Source: Cranoglanis bouderius
Taxonomy: Eukaryota > Chordata > Actinopteri > Siluriformes > Cranoglanididae
Length of the DNA: 64,000 nt
Reading direction: 5' to 3'
Assembly: GCA_023630585.1 (NCBI GenBank)
Contig: CM042565.1
Location: 5,612,013 to 5,676,012, forward strand
In this document: positions 10,245-21,699 of the stretch, piece after piece
Layout: the number at the start of each line of letters is the position of its first letter
Numbering within the stretch: the first letter of the stretch is position 1
Position numbers and translations under genes: made by a program
Notes under the pieces: generated by a model
Told to the model about the DNA's origin: nothing
Databases searched by the model: none
Seen by the model: only the letters and a program-made list of their open reading frames with translations

Positions 10245-10340
10245 TTCATTAAACCAGGACTCAAACCGTTTTCAGCCAGGGACCCCTTTAACTGTAAAGA
10301 AAATCCCAAAGGCCCCCTCAGTACAGATTTATGTTATCAA
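10245..10340. repeat. Repeat fragment 'AGCCAGGGACCCCTTT'
   Basis: Contains CAGGACTCAAACC and GGGACCCCTTTAACTG, resembling one end of a dispersed fish element whose other end may be represented at 24640-24690 (GGACCCCTGGGTGTTCCTGG). Confidence 0.35.
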
Positions 10341-10399
10341 CAAAATTAAACTATTTCAGTATTAGGCACATTATTTGAATGTGTACAGTAACAAAATGT

Positions 10400-10625
10400 C
10401 TTGCCTACAATAGGATCTGTACGAAACTCCAACTACCAGGCTGCTCCCCAAACTTAAAACATAGCTGTCTCGAACTTCAGTTCCCAGCCCACATCAGAGC
10501 CTACAATACTCACTGGGCAACGGCCATTTGGTCTCAAGGAACCCAGCCTGTCTCATCTTATGAATGCTTAATTGAATGCCTTCAACAAGTGTTTGATCAC
10601 TCCCCAGAAGAAATTATACTCCCCG
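10400..10625 (+). pseudogene. Ty3-like gag fragment
   Basis: A 93-codon frame includes THWATAIWSQGTQPVSSYE and QQVFDHSPE. This resembles the capsid region of fish Ty3/gypsy Gag, where 'WA.A.W' and 'F..VFDHP.EG' are common. No protease, RT or LTR adjoins it, so it is an isolated relic. Confidence 0.5.
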
Positions 10626-10699
10626 TAACAGAAAATGAGCGATCACCCATAGTTTTATGATGAGTCCTTGGAACACTCAACAATAGATTTTGTAATGTA

Positions 10700-10889
10700 G
10701 GCAGTGATAGCCCAGTGGTTAAGATGTTGGACTACTGATCAAGAGGTTGTGAGTTCAAATCACAGCACTGCCAAGCTGCCACTATTGGGCCCTTGAGCAA
10801 GGCCCTTAACCCTCAACTACTCAGTTGTATAAATGACATAAATGTAAGTTGCTCTGGATAAGGGTGTCTGTGAAATGCCTTAAATGTAA
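10700..10889 (+). mobile_element. tRNA-derived SINE, copy 2
   Basis: Plus-strand copy of the SINE at 9304: A box GATAGCCCAGTGG, B box GAGTTCAAATC, body TTGAGCAAGGCCCTTAACCC, tail CTCTGGATAAGGGTGTCTG. Confidence 0.85.
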
Positions 10890-10904
10890 TGATCTTAAAG
10901 ACCT

Positions 10905-11510
10905 TGGAGTTTGATACTGGTGGAGCAAATCAGAGATATAAAGTGGTGCAAGCCCCTTATATACAAACAATAAGACCTTAAACTATAGGAAACAGTTAAC
11001 CAGTGCAAAGAAGCTAGGACTGGTGAAACATTGTCATATTTCTTAGATCTAGTCAAGAACCTCGCAGCTGCATTTTGCAATGTCTGAAGACGAGACAGTG
11101 ATCCTTGAGATACACCTAAATACAGTGCATTACAAATATCTAGTCTAGAGGAGATAAAAACATGGATTACAATCTCTAAATCATTAAAAGACAAAAAAGG
11201 TTTTAATTTCGCTATTAAGCTAAGTTGGAAAAAGCGTCCTTTAACCACAGCCTTTATTTGTTTATAAATGTTTCGTGCCTCTGTATGAAGATTAGAGGCC
11301 AAAGGCCCCGAACGTTTATAAAATAAAATAAAACCTCTACCTTAGAATCATTGACCTGAAGGAAATTTGCCACCATCCATATCCTTTTAATATCTTTAAG
11401 ACAAAGAGTCTACTGCAGAATTATCAGTGGATTTTAAAGGAAGATAGCACTGAAAATCATCTGCATAACAATTATAATCAATTTTGTGATTTTGAAAATA
11501 GACTGTAAAG
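10905..11510 (-). pseudogene. LINE reverse transcriptase 3' part
   Basis: The minus strand shows the catalytic text YADDFQCYLPLKS (about 11480-11440), then a broken linker. An open frame follows with PFLSFNDLEIVIHVFISSR, LDICNALYLGVSQ and LQTLQNAAARFLTRSKKYD, the thumb region of L2/jockey-type non-LTR reverse transcriptases. The 5' half of the ORF is absent and stops occur between the two blocks. Dead 5'-truncated copy. Confidence 0.75.
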
Positions 11511-11529
11511 GTAACATATATAACAAATA

Positions 11530-12875
11530 TAGCTGCAAGCAGCAATTAAGGGGCAAAACACCAAAGAGGCAAAGTAAGGAGATAAGCAAGCATGATTTTA
11601 GCATGGTCATGATTTTATGACCGTTCAGAAGGTATAAGCAAAAATGTGCTTTTTCATATCTCCTGAACACTAGGTGTGCTGTTCCAAAACAATTCAGGTA
11701 CCCCCAAGTCATGATGCCAATGACAGGTACTAAAGTTTGGTCTGAATACGCTAATGCACTACGGAGATATAGCCTCACATCTGTTTTGGCATGATTGCCA
11801 GCGAATTTGCCTGCACATTATTTGAGAACGGATGGGTTTATCAAAAAGCTTTTGAGATTAGTCTGAAGATGATCTCTTACGAATTTTCGTCAAAATTGGA
11901 CAAACAATCTGGGACGAGTTCGAATAAGTAGGTTTGTCAGAAAATTCAAAATGGTGGACAGGAATTTTAGCCTACTGTGGCATAATTAGTTTGATTGTTT
12001 TCTGCATGACCCAGGGAATCTGTCAAGACCAATCTCTTGATGATGCACGAAAGTAGTCAAAAGCTATTAGCATTTTTTGTAATTGCATTATAATTGTTGA
12101 CCACAAGGTGGCGCTGTACTGAAACTTTTTGAGTATTTTTGGGGCATGGTCCAGATTACACCTACCAATTTCTGTAACAATGTGCCAAGTCATTCATAAA
12201 ATACAGTATTTAAGATTAAATTCAGCATGTCTGACCATCAAAATGGCTGACATTCAAAAATGTAATATCAAACTTGTTATGCCCCACTGAATCTGTGGAG
12301 ACCAGTTTCATGATGTTTGGACAAACCATTCACACATTATAAGCAAAAATGTGCTTTTTTCATATCTCATGACCACTAGGTGGTGCTGTTCTGAAACTGT
12401 ACAGACATCCTGAAGTCATTATGCCTATAACATATACTAAGTTTGGTATGAATACGCTAAAGCATTTCAGAGATATAGCTTCACGTCCATTTTGCCGTGC
12501 TCACCGTCGGATTCATTCATGCGTTATTCAAGAATGGGTTTTTCGGAAAGGTCAAAATGGCGGAAAATCTAGTCAGGCGGAAATTGAAACCATGGTATCC
12601 ATTCGAATCACCTTGAGTCAAGGAATCAGAGGGGGAAAAAATAGTTTCTAGCCCATACGGTTCAAAAGTTATTAGCATAAACATGATTGCAAATTTGGAC
12701 AGTTGGTGGCACTAGAGAGTTTGCAATAGAGACTCCAAATTTGCTGTATTAACAGTTCAGACTGTCCTCTATCTGTGTGCCAAATTTCATAACTTTCCCG
12801 CAAGCGGTTCTATGGGCTGCCATAGACTCAACAGCAGCAGCAGAAGAAGAGGAGGAGAAGAAGAATTTTTATTAT
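11530..12875. repeat. 'AGCTGCAAGCAGC' dispersed repeat with internal duplication
   Basis: Begins ATAGCTGCAAGCAGCAATTA and ends CTGCCATAGACTCAACAGC before a GAAGAA-rich tail. Two internal segments about 700 bp apart (about 11637-11775 and 12340-12484) share 'GCAAAAATGTGCTTTTT', 'CATATCTC' and 'GAATACGCTAA' in order. I recall this type from other fish genomes but cannot name the superfamily. Confidence 0.55.
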
Positions 12876-12916
12876 GTTGACTTGAGAAAGCCAACTTACT
12901 GATCTGCTATTTAAGC

Positions 12917-12951
<35 letters not shown>
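12917..12951. repeat. (TTA)n microsatellite
   Basis: Tandem TTA triplets. Confidence 0.95.
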
Positions 12952-12952
<1 letters not shown>

Positions 12953-13406
12953 TGAGACCAAAATTTCTAATTGCCACTTCTCCTAGAGCTTTCAAGCTAG
13001 AGCCACTAAACTCGGGTCAGACCTTCAGCCTGTTCTGACTCGGGTTGCTATATTTTTTTTAAGCGATCGGAATTCCAGTTCCGGAAGCTCAAAGTGGCCG
13101 AAATTCCCATTGAAATATTCTGACTGTTATAACTCCTTGAGCTTTCAAGTTAATTTCACCAAACCCAGCACAGTCCTTCAGGCTGATCAGACTGGCCATG
13201 TTTTATTTTTCCAAACTGATCGGACACCCGGTATTCCCGTTGCGGACGATGAAAATTCCCAAAAACTCCCATTCACTTACATTGACAGAGCCTGGCTCCA
13301 ACTGTCAAAACTCACACACACCTGCGTGCACATGGCCTGAAGCCCCTCCCCTCTCCCTCTCACTCTATCAATGTACCTCTAGCAAACACCCAGATTACTC
13401 CAGCAA
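12952..13406 (+). repeat. 'TCTGAGACCAAAATTTCT' repeat family, copy 1
   Basis: Shares ordered blocks with 14310-14570 and 22255-22510: CTGAGACYAAMATTT, CCTAGAGCTTT, AAACTCRGGT, AAAAACTCCCATTCA and CCCTCTCACTCT. Open frames within it are not conserved in length between copies. This is a dispersed element, not a gene. Confidence 0.65.
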
Positions 13407-13970
13407 CTGCTAAATCATGCTAGCAATATGCTAATCATGCTAGCAATGTGCTACATCATGCTAGCAACATGCTAGCAATGTGCAAAATCATGCTAGTAAC
13501 GTGCTAAAACATGCCAGCAATGTGCTAACTCATGCTAGCAACATGCTAACTCATGATAGCAACATGCTAACTCATGCTAGCAACATGCTAACTCCTGCCA
13601 GCAATGCACTAAATCATGCTAGCAACATGCTAGAAATGTGCTAAATCATGCTAGCAACGTGCAAAAACATGCTAGCAACATGCTAACTCATGCTAGAAAT
13701 GTGCTAAATCATGCTAGCAACATGCTAATCATGCTAGCAACATGCTAGCAATGTGCTAAATCATGCTAACAATGTGCTAAATCATGCCAGCAGTGTGCTA
13801 CATCATGCTAATAACATGCTAGCAATGTGCTAAATCATGCTAGCAATGTGCTAAAACATGCCAGCAACGTGCTAACTCATGCTAGCAGCATGCTAACTCA
13901 TACCAGCAATGCACTAAATCAAGTGCTACATCAAGCTAGCAACATGCTAATCATGCTAGTAGTGTGCTTA
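13407..13970. repeat. 'CATGCTAGCAAY' minisatellite
   Basis: About 25 imperfect copies of a 20-24 bp unit built from CATGCTAGCAA plus CRTGCTAA or TGTGCTAAAT. The unit is partly self-complementary (GCTAGC). Variation includes CATGCCAGCAA and CATGCTAAT forms. Confidence 0.9.
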
Positions 13971-14018
13971 AGCCCCTCCCCTCTCCCACTCACTTTGTCA
14001 GTGTACAGAGACTCTCAC

Positions 14019-14021
<3 letters not shown>

Positions 14022-14062
<41 letters not shown>
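14022..14062. repeat. (CT)n microsatellite
   Basis: CT array directly after GAGACTCTCACTGCATCTC, the end of a repeat-family copy. Confidence 0.95.
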
Positions 14063-14230
14063 AAAGTATTGACACCCTATCTATCAATCCAACACTAAAC
14101 GTATTGGCACCCTATCTGACCGGCACTAAAAGTATTGGCACCCCATCCGGCCAGCTCAAAAAGTTTTGGCACCCTATCTGTCCAACTATCCAACTCTAGA
14201 CATATTGGCTGCACATTAGCTTCAGATTTC
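14063..14230. repeat. ~40-bp tandem 'TATTGGCACCCTATC'
   Basis: Four or five degenerate copies of a unit containing ACTAAAAGTATTGGCACCC. A related phrase recurs at 21998-22015. Confidence 0.7.
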
Positions 14231-14309
14231 AAACTGATAACTATTTTAAAGTTTCAGACTTTCTCAAGCCAACATCAAAGTTTGTGTTGTAACAAAGTGT
14301 ACCTATCTA

Positions 14310-14569
14310 GTTCTTCTTCTGAGACTAACATTTATGACTCTAACTAGTCCTAGAGCTTTAAAGCTATAACCACCAAACTCAGGTTATGGTTTTCCTAACA
14401 ATGACGGTGAAAAATCCCAAAAACTCCCATTCATTTACATTGACTGAATGTTCAAGATTTCAAACTCCAACTGTCAAAACTCACACACACACCTGCATGC
14501 ACACGGCCTGAAACCCCTCTTCTCTCCCTCTCACTCTGTCAATGTACCTGTAACAGAGACTCTCGCTCT
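14310..14569 (+). repeat. 'TCTGAGACCAAAATTTCT' family, copy 2
   Basis: Second copy of the family at 12952. It ends AACAGAGACTCTCGCTCTAT and runs straight into a CTAT array. Confidence 0.65.
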
Positions 14570-14603
14570 ATCTATCTATCGATCTCATATCTATCTATCT
14601 ATA

Positions 14604-14645
<42 letters not shown>
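14570..14645. repeat. (CTAT)n microsatellite
   Basis: Imperfect CTAT/GATA array, interrupted near its start. Confidence 0.95.
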
Positions 14646-16234
14646 CAGAGCCCTCCACTAATATTGGCACCCTTGGTAAATATGAGCAAAGAAGGTTGTG
14701 AAAAATTATCTTTATTGTTTAACCTTTTGATTTTTTGTTAAAAAAAAAATTCACAAAAATACTTTGCTCTCAGATATCAAACAATTGCAAACACAACTCA
14801 GGTTTATATAAAAAAAATCTAATTTATATTGTTGAATATAGGTGTGCAACAATTATTGGCATCCCTATGAATTCATATGAGAAAAATATATTTGAAGTAT
14901 ATTCCCACTGATATTTAACTTTTTTTTTTGTACACCTGGGTGACTAGGAACAGGAAATTGTTCAAACATGACATCCTGTTTCACAGGGGTATAAATATGA
15001 GGAAACACATAGGCCAAATTCCCTTAGTCATTCATCACAATGGGTTACACCAAGGAATATAGCTGTGATGTGTGGCAAAAGGATGTTGAGCTTCACAGAA
15101 TGGGAAGTGGTTATAAGAAAATAGCACAAGCATTGAAAATGCCTATTTCCACCATCAGGGCAATAATTAAGAAGTTCCAGTCAACTGAAAATATTATGAA
15201 TCAATCTGGAATTGGACGTGTGTCTGTATTGTCTCAACGCACTGTGAAGAAGATGGTTAGAGTGGACAAAAAATCTCCAAGGATCACAGCTGGAGAATTG
15301 CAGAAGTTAGTTGCATCTTGGGGTCAGAAAGTCTCCAAAACTACAATAAAAATTCACCTCCATCACCACCAGTTCTTTGGAAGGGTTTCAAGAAAAAGAA
15401 AGCCTCTATTCTCATCCAAAAACAAACTCAAGCGTCTTCAGTTTGCCAGACACTACTGGAATTTCAAATGGGATCGGGTTCTATGGTCAGATAAAAACAA
15501 AATAGAGCTTATTGGCAATAAACACCAGAGGTGGTTTGGCACACACAGAGAGGTAGCCATATGGAAAAGTATCTCATGCCCACGGTTAAATATGGTGGTG
15601 GATCTTTAATGTTTTGGGGCTGTTTTTCTGCCAGACGACCTGAACATTTTGTTAGGACACCTGGCATCATGGACTCTATCAAATATCAACAGATATTAAA
15701 TGAAAACCTGATGGCCTCTGCCAGAAAGCTTAAAATGGGCCGTGGTTGGATCTTCCGGCAGGACAATGATCCAAAACATACATCAAAATGAACACAAAAA
15801 TGGTTTACTGACCATAAAATCAAGGTCCTGCCATGGCCATCCCAGTCCCCTGGCTTGAAACTCATAGAAAACCTGTGGGGTGGGGTGAACTAAAGAGGAG
15901 AGTCCACCAGCGTGGACCTCAAAATTTGAAGGATCTGGAGATCTTGCCATGTATTCTCCAACCTCATCAGGCATTATAGGAGAAGACTCAGAGCTGTTAT
16001 CTTGGCAAAGGGATGTAGCACAAAATATTGATTAAAGGGTGCAAATAATTGTTGTATTTAATAGTTTTTTTTGATAAACCTGTGTTTTGGTTGCAATTGT
16101 TTGATATCCATGAGAGCAGAGTATTTTTGTGATTTTTTTAAACAAAAGATCAAAAGGTTAAACAATAAAGACAATTTTTCACAGCCTTATTTGCTCATAT
16201 TTACCAAGGGTGCCAATATTAGTCGAGGACACTG
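14646..16234 (+). mobile_element. Near full-length Tc1-like transposon
   Basis: The left end CAGAGCCCTCCACTAATATT and right end AATATTAGTCGAGGACACTG are inverted, and the complementarity continues inward (GGCACCCTTGGTAAATATGAG... on both sides) for roughly 100 bp or more. A second internal block (AATTCATATGAG, AGGTGTGCAACAATTATTGG) suggests the IR/DR arrangement of Tc1 elements. A TA precedes the left end; the right flank has merged with a CTAT array. The same family occurs inverted at 27967-32633. Confidence 0.9.
15040..15975 (+). pseudogene. Tc1 transposase, frameshifted
   Basis: DD34E transposase that binds its element's ends and moves it by cut-and-paste. ATG 15040 opens MGYTKEYSCDVWQKDVELHR. 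A paired helix-turn-helix region follows (KIAQALKMPISTIRAIIKKF), then LWSDKNKIELIGNKHQRWF with the first Asp. The frame shifts near 15545-15560 into one with GGGSLMFWGCFSA, then RQDNDPKHTSK with the second Asp, and meets TGA at about 15789. Beyond that SPGLKLIENLW still shows the third acidic residue. Usual length is about 340 residues, and all parts are present but broken by a shift and stops. Confidence 0.85.
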
Positions 16235-16270
<36 letters not shown>

Positions 16271-16272
16271 GT
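16235..16272. repeat. (CTAT)n microsatellite
   Basis: CTAT array abutting the Tc1 right end. Confidence 0.95.
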
Positions 16273-16729
16273 TAGCCGTGTTTGTTAGTAAGTAAGCTAA
16301 CGCTATGCTAGCACTATGCTAACCACTGCTAATGAAGAATGAAATCCCAGCAAACACAGTACGTTCTGATGACGTCACCAGTTAGTTGTCTTTTCGTCAG
16401 CCTTTCATCATTACTTTATTACAATGTTGTGACCATGTCTTGGTAAAGTTCTATTTTTTGTATAATCTTGGGTAACGGTCCAGAAACGTCATGGCCATGT
16501 CCTCAAAAAAACGTCACTAACTAGTCCCATTGAGAATGTTGTGGAGACGTGGTTCCCTGATATTCAGATAACTTTCTGTCCTTATTTATTATTATTTTTT
16601 TTTTACTTTCTGTCATTCAGCAAACAGCACGTTCTGATGACGTCGCCAGGTAGTCTCTTTTCGTCAGCGTGATATTATTTTATGACAACGTTGTTACCAC
16701 GTCTTAGTAAAGTTCCTTTTTCTATATAT

Positions 16730-17085
16730 ATAGTGGGTATAGAAAAGAATCACCCCCCTTTAAAATAATCACATTTTGTTGTTTTCCAGCCTGAAATGAA
16801 GATGGACACAGTTTTTGTTTTATCCAGCTGTATTTACTCAGTGCAACTTACAACATCCAAGTGAAAGATATAACACCGACATGTCAGGAAAAAAAAATTA
16901 AAAACAGAATCACTGAGTTGGAAAAAGCATCACCCCCCATTTTGTTGAACCACCTTTTGCTTTAATTACAGCCTTTAGTCTGTTGGGATATGTCTCTACT
17001 AACTTTGCACATCTAGACTTTGCAATATTTGCCCACTCTTCTCTGCAGAACTGCTCAAGTTCCGTCAAGTTCCGTTGTGATTAAA
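16730..17085 (-). mobile_element. Tc1-like fragment
   Basis: Starts TAGTGGGTATAGAAAAGAAT and contains minus-strand transposase C-terminal residue text around 16940-17060. The inner end is truncated. The start phrase recurs at 23243. Confidence 0.6.
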
Positions 17086-17159
17086 AGGATTAAATGATAA
17101 GACTCCCGACCATGGTCACTGGGATGTTTACGTTCCAGCAACGTGCTATAACGTCGCCA

Positions 17160-17494
17160 CAATGTATATGGGAATCAGAAGATTACATGGCTGGAACGTT
17201 ATTTTGTACGTCACTGTGACTAATATGGTCTGGTCTGGTTACTTCTTTATAGTGTACCAGTTTTGTACCTGCACCAGGTCATTGGGACATACATTCCCAC
17301 AACGTACAACTATAACGTCACCACGACAAATACGGGAATCACAAAGTTACGTCACTGGAATGTTATTTGGTACGTCTCTGTGACTAATATGGTCCAGTTC
17401 AGTTACTTCTTTACAACGTACGAGTTTGGTCATTGGAACATACTTGCCACGTTCCCACAACATACAAGTATAACGTCGCCACGACGAATACGGT
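17160..17494. repeat. ~160-bp ACGT-rich tandem repeats
   Basis: TCACTGTGACTAATATGGTC at 17211 recurs as TCTCTGTGACTAATATGGTC at 17375, and after removing the inserted LINE again at 21633, giving a period of 160-164 bp. Units contain many ACGT steps (AACGTACAACTATAACGTC). Confidence 0.75.
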
Positions 17495-17510
17495 CTCGGC
17501 ATCCGTATGT

Positions 17511-19244
17511 CTAGGAAGACGATGGCGAAGCACAATTGTTAGAGGTACATTTCCTAGAGTGACTCAGTAAACCAACTCTGGAATGACAGTCTCTGCTGCA
17601 GTGAGAGCAGACATAAGACGATGGCGCCAGTGTTGAGCTGGATTTAGATTTCCGTTTAGCTCTTTTGTCTGCAAACTTGATGTTTCTTTTATGTTCCGCT
17701 CTTTTCATACTGCCTGTAACAGCAGCCCTCCAACCTTCGCGTGAACTTTCTACGTTTTCCCAGTTGTTAGGGTCGATGTCAGCCTGCTTTAGGTCCCTCT
17801 TGCACACATCCTTGAAGCGTAGATAGGGTCTCCCAATGGGACGAGCTCCTTCGCGTAGCTCGCCATACAGCACAGCCCTTGGAATTTGTTCTGGTTCCAT
17901 GCGATGTATGTGACCTAGCCACCGGTGACGTCTTTGGCTGAGTATGGTGAACATGCTTGGTATACCACCGCGTTGAAGAACTTCTGTGTTGGTCACTTTG
18001 TCCTGCCAGTGTCTGAGACAGCGAAGATGGAGGCTGTTAAGTTTCTTTTCCTGTCTGGTGTAAGTTGTCCATGTCTCACTAGTGTAGAGGAGAGTGCTTA
18101 GCACACAAGCTCTATAGACACGGAGTTTGGTATTCATGATGAGCTGACTGTTTGACCAAACCCTCTTGTTTAGTTTTGACATGACCCCTGCAGCTTTGGC
18201 GATTCTAGCACTCAGATCAGCATCCACGGACAGGGAGCTGGAAACAGTTGACCCCAAGTAGGTGAAACTGTCAACGGTTTCAACCTGGTTGTTATCGATG
18301 GAAATGACTGGAGGAGAGGCAGAATCCTGGGCCACAATCTTGGTCTTCTTAACACTTATGGTCAGCCCAAACTCTTTACACGCACAGGAGAAACGATCTA
18401 CCAGGTTCTGGAGACCAGCCTCGGTGTGTGACGTCAGTGCAGCATCGTCAGCAAACAGCAATTCGCAGATGAGAACCTCCTTGACTTTAGTCTTTGCACG
18501 CAGCCTGGCGATGTTGAAGAGCAGATAGATACCCTCATCACAGTCTGTAAATGCATAATGAAGGAGCACAGAGACGAATATCCCAAAAAGGGTTGGGACC
18601 TGAACACAGCCTTGCTTCACTCCGCTGCTGACAGGAAACGGTTCAGAGGTTGCACCATTAAAGCATACGGTAGATTGCATATCATCATGGAAAGAGGCAA
18701 TAATACTAAGGAGTTTCCGACGACAACCAATCTTCTGTAGAATGGAGTAAAGTCCTCTCCTGCTTACTAGGTCAAAGGCTTTTGTAAGATCTATAAAGGC
18801 GATGTATAATGGTTGCTGCTGTTCTCTGCATTTTTCCTGCAACTGACGGCGCGAGAAGATCATATTGATTGTAGATCTTCCCTTTCTAAAGCCACACTGA
18901 GACCACACTGGATAGACGCGTGATGCAAGGCTTTGCAAGCGAAGCAGGGCCACCCGAGCGAAGGCTTTTCCGACAGTGACGAGGAGTGATATACCACGGA
19001 AGCTGTTGCAGTCACCACGGTCTCCTTTGTGCTTGTAAAGAGTGACGATGGAGGCATCGCGCATGTCCTGCGGAATGCATCCCTCCTCCCAGCAGAGGCA
19101 GAGAAGATGTTTCAGCAGCGAGGGTTTTCCGGTCTTCAGTACCTCAGGCGGAATGCCATCATTACCAGCAGCCTTACCACTGGAGAGTCTGTCGATGGAT
19201 TTACTGAGCTCCTCGATAGATGGAGGTACGTCTAGTTCGTTCAT
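17511..19244 (-). pseudogene. LINE ORF2: reverse transcriptase region
   Basis: A 577-codon open minus-strand frame encodes most of an RT. Blocks in order: LSSGKAAGNDGIPPEVLK, SFRGISLLVTVGKAF, GFRKGRSTINMIF, YIAFIDLTKAFD, SSGVKQGC and LLFADDAAL (FADD codons at 18455-18444), then TYLGSTVSSSLS, YTSETWTTYTRQEKKLN and RWLGHIHRMEPEQIP. The C-terminus carries a C2H2-like cluster, CSHCSRDCHSRVGLLSHSRKC. The palm residues (D of FID, DD of FADD) are kept. The preceding connector and endonuclease are split over several frames (19326-19634, then 19790-20850), so the full protein is not made. Clade not assigned. Confidence 0.8.
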
Positions 19245-20260
19245 AACAGGGAAGTTTGGTAGGGCATCTAAAGCAACAACAGTGACAGTGTTCTGAGTGC
19301 CGTACAGCTCCAGGTAGTGCTCTACCTAGCGTTCAAGTTGCTTGGACATGTCCGTGATGAGTTCTCCTGTCTTCGACTTCAGTGGGGCAGTCTTGGTTGG
19401 TGAAGGACCGGTTGCTGCTCTAATGCCGTCGTACATCCTTTTCGCATCTCCATTTGCCGCAGCTGACTCAATTGCGCTACAGAGTTGGAGCCAGTAGTCA
19501 TTTGCACAAGAACGTGCGGTCTGCTGCGCTTCCCTCTGTGCATCCCTCAGATTTTCGTGTGTAGATGTACAGGGGCTTTGTTTGTAGGCAAGATGTGTTC
19601 TCCTTTTGGCTGCGGTGTTTCCATGACGTACCACGAGGCTTTGTACCTATCTGCATTTCTTCGTTCTTTCCGTCCATATGCAATCAGGTCCGAGCTATGA
19701 ATAGCGTCACGGAGTTTGATCCAACGAGAGTTGACAGATTCGTCGCCTCATATGGACGATTGCATTGCTACTGCGAATAAATCAGAGAACTTTTGCTGCT
19801 TGGCAGGGTCGACTGTACAACAAGTGTTGATACAGGGGAGACATTTGCATTTGGCGTGATGGATCTTCTTCGGACTCAACTTCACCTTGCTGGCAACAAG
19901 AGAGTGGTCCGTGTTGCAATCAGCACTGTGGTAGGTGCGAGTGAGGAGGACACTATTCAGATTGCAGCACCTGGTGATGACAAGATCGAGCTGGTGCCAA
20001 TGATGAGATCAAGGATGCCGCCAAGAAACCTTGTGGATGTCCTTCAAGTTAAAGAATGTGTTTGTAATACAAAGCCCATGGAAGCAGCACAGTTCTAGTA
20101 ATCTCTGACCATTTTCGTTCATCTTGCCAATACCCTGGTGCCTGATACATGTTGGCCAAGATACATTGTCTGCTCCCACACTCACATTAAAGTCACCTAA
20201 AAGAAATAGCCTTTCTGCACTTGGGATCGCAGATATTGTAGCAGCAAGTGCTGCAATCGC

Positions 20261-20446
20261 GAGGGCGTGGTAGCTCAGTGGTTAAGACATTGGGCTACTG
20301 ATCGGAAGCAGGTGAGTTCAAATCCCAGCACCGCCAAGCTGCCACTGCTGGGCCCTTGAGCAAGGCCCTTAACCCTCAATTGCTCAGATGTAGAAATGAA
20401 ATTAATGTAAGTCGCTCTGGATAAGTCTGCCAAATGCCGTAAATGT
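20261..20446 (+). mobile_element. tRNA-derived SINE, copy 3
   Basis: Contains GGTAGCTCAGTGG, GAGTTCAAATC, TTGAGCAAGGCCCTTAACCC and the tail CTCTGGATAAGTCTGCC. It interrupts LINE endonuclease coding text: the minus strand reads DKDQFYEAL before it and IAALAATISAIPSAE after it. The SINE is therefore younger than the LINE. Confidence 0.9.
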
Positions 20447-21699
20447 GAGTGCCTCATAAAACTGGTCTTTATCATCTGCTGTGGAGTGGAGTGTTGGAGT
20501 GTATGCGCTGATAATAGTAACAGGCCCTGATGATAACTGCATGCAAAGAGTAAGAATTCTTTCGCTCCCACCAGAGGGATTTTCGATACTTTCGATTTCC
20601 GAAGGCGATAAGAGAGTTCTTCACAGCAAAACCAACACCTTGGAACCTAGGCTGATCCTCTGATAAACCTTTCCAGAAGAAAGTATAGTTGGATTCTCTA
20701 ATAGAGCCACTGACAGCCAAGCGAGTCTCTTGAAGGCAGGCTATGTCGACATTTAATCATTCAAGTTCTTTGTCGACTACAGCTGTCTTGCATGCATCTC
20801 TGATCTGCTGCAGGTCTTGAGACAATCCAGGGGTCATAGTGCGAATGTTCCAGCTTGCAAAATGCAGGGCTGGAGCCTTTGTAATATTTCTACTAGTACT
20901 GCCTGGTGCGAAGAGCAGCCTGCTTGTCGAGTTTTGCTCTAAGCCTCACACACCCAGTGAGAAGGCAGACCATGGTGGAACAGCACCTTACTGGCTGGGG
21001 GCTGCCCAGCTTGCGGCGGGCGGTAGCTGTTCAGTAAGATGCAAGGATCTCTCCCACCTTTGGAAGTGGCCCCTGGCACTTCTTCTTACGCCAAACGGAT
21101 GAAGCTTATCACCGGTAACTGCCAACTTCCCATGTTGTGCCGATATCTTGTAGACATCGACCTCCAATTGTGCTACAAGGCCTGGGCGGTGTTATGGAAG
21201 CCTTGAGCTGCCCAGACGACAAGGCTCCCCTCTCGGCGTTGCTGACATAATCCAAAGGAAAGGAAAATCCAATACAGTGTGGTGCCAGCGCAGCTGAAGG
21301 AGTTGTCGGGAGGTGATGCAGTGCACCGTCCAACCGCCTTAGGGGCTCCACTCCGGATTTTTTCAGGTTTACTCCTTAGTCTTTTCTTCACTATAAGATG
21401 CCCACAAGGCAGCGGGGGAATGGGAGATGGGAGATGGGAGATGGGATCACTCTTGGTCTGGTCCCTACCCTTTGACCTGTTCGGCTTGGGTGACCCTGCC
21501 AGGAGTGCAAGACTCCAGCCGACATAGCTCTAGGGGTCACTGGGACATGCAAACCGCCTCACCACAATTAAGGTGGTGATCCCGTGCGAGGCGGTATCAC
21601 AAAGTAACATCGCTGGAATGTTATTTGGTACGTCATTGCAACAAATATGGTCCAGTCCGGTTACGTCTTCACAACGTAACTGTGTTAGCTGGGATTAGC

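Larger units (their letters stand above)
17495..21592 (-). mobile_element. LINE inserted in the tandem-repeat transposon
   Basis: A minus-strand non-LTR retrotransposon of about 4.1 kb (3.9 kb without the SINE). Its 5' region (about 21590-20860) is GC-rich. An endonuclease region starts near 20850 (FASWNIRTMTPGL), continues with VDIACLQETRLAV, is interrupted by a SINE at 20261-20446, and resumes with FLLGDFNVSVGADN and DLVITR at about 20220-19950. The reverse transcriptase lies at 19244-17511. Flanking DNA on both sides is the same ~160-bp repeat, which defines the boundaries. No poly(A) tail is seen. Confidence 0.8.
16346..21693. mobile_element. DNA transposon with CCCAGCAAACACAG termini
   Basis: The left terminus CCCAGCAAACACAGTACGTT is nearly the inverse complement of the right terminus (CCCAGCTAACACAGTTACGT read on the minus strand), and similarity continues into GACGT-rich sequence. 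A second internal copy of the left end occurs at 16618 (CAGCAAACAGCACGTTCTGA). The body consists of ACGT-rich tandem repeats. No transposase of its own is visible, so it is non-autonomous. It has been invaded by a Tc1 fragment (16730-17085) and a LINE (17495-21592). Superfamily not assigned. Confidence 0.7.

Noticed and set aside
13407..13970. CRISPR-like array
   Set aside because: Units are contiguous with no unique spacers; vertebrate minisatellite context.
13827..14063. 78-codon frame of HASNVL repeats
   Set aside because: Translation of the CATGCTAGCAA minisatellite.
18262..19296. Plus-strand frames opposite the LINE RT
   Set aside because: Antisense shadows of a recognised reverse transcriptase.
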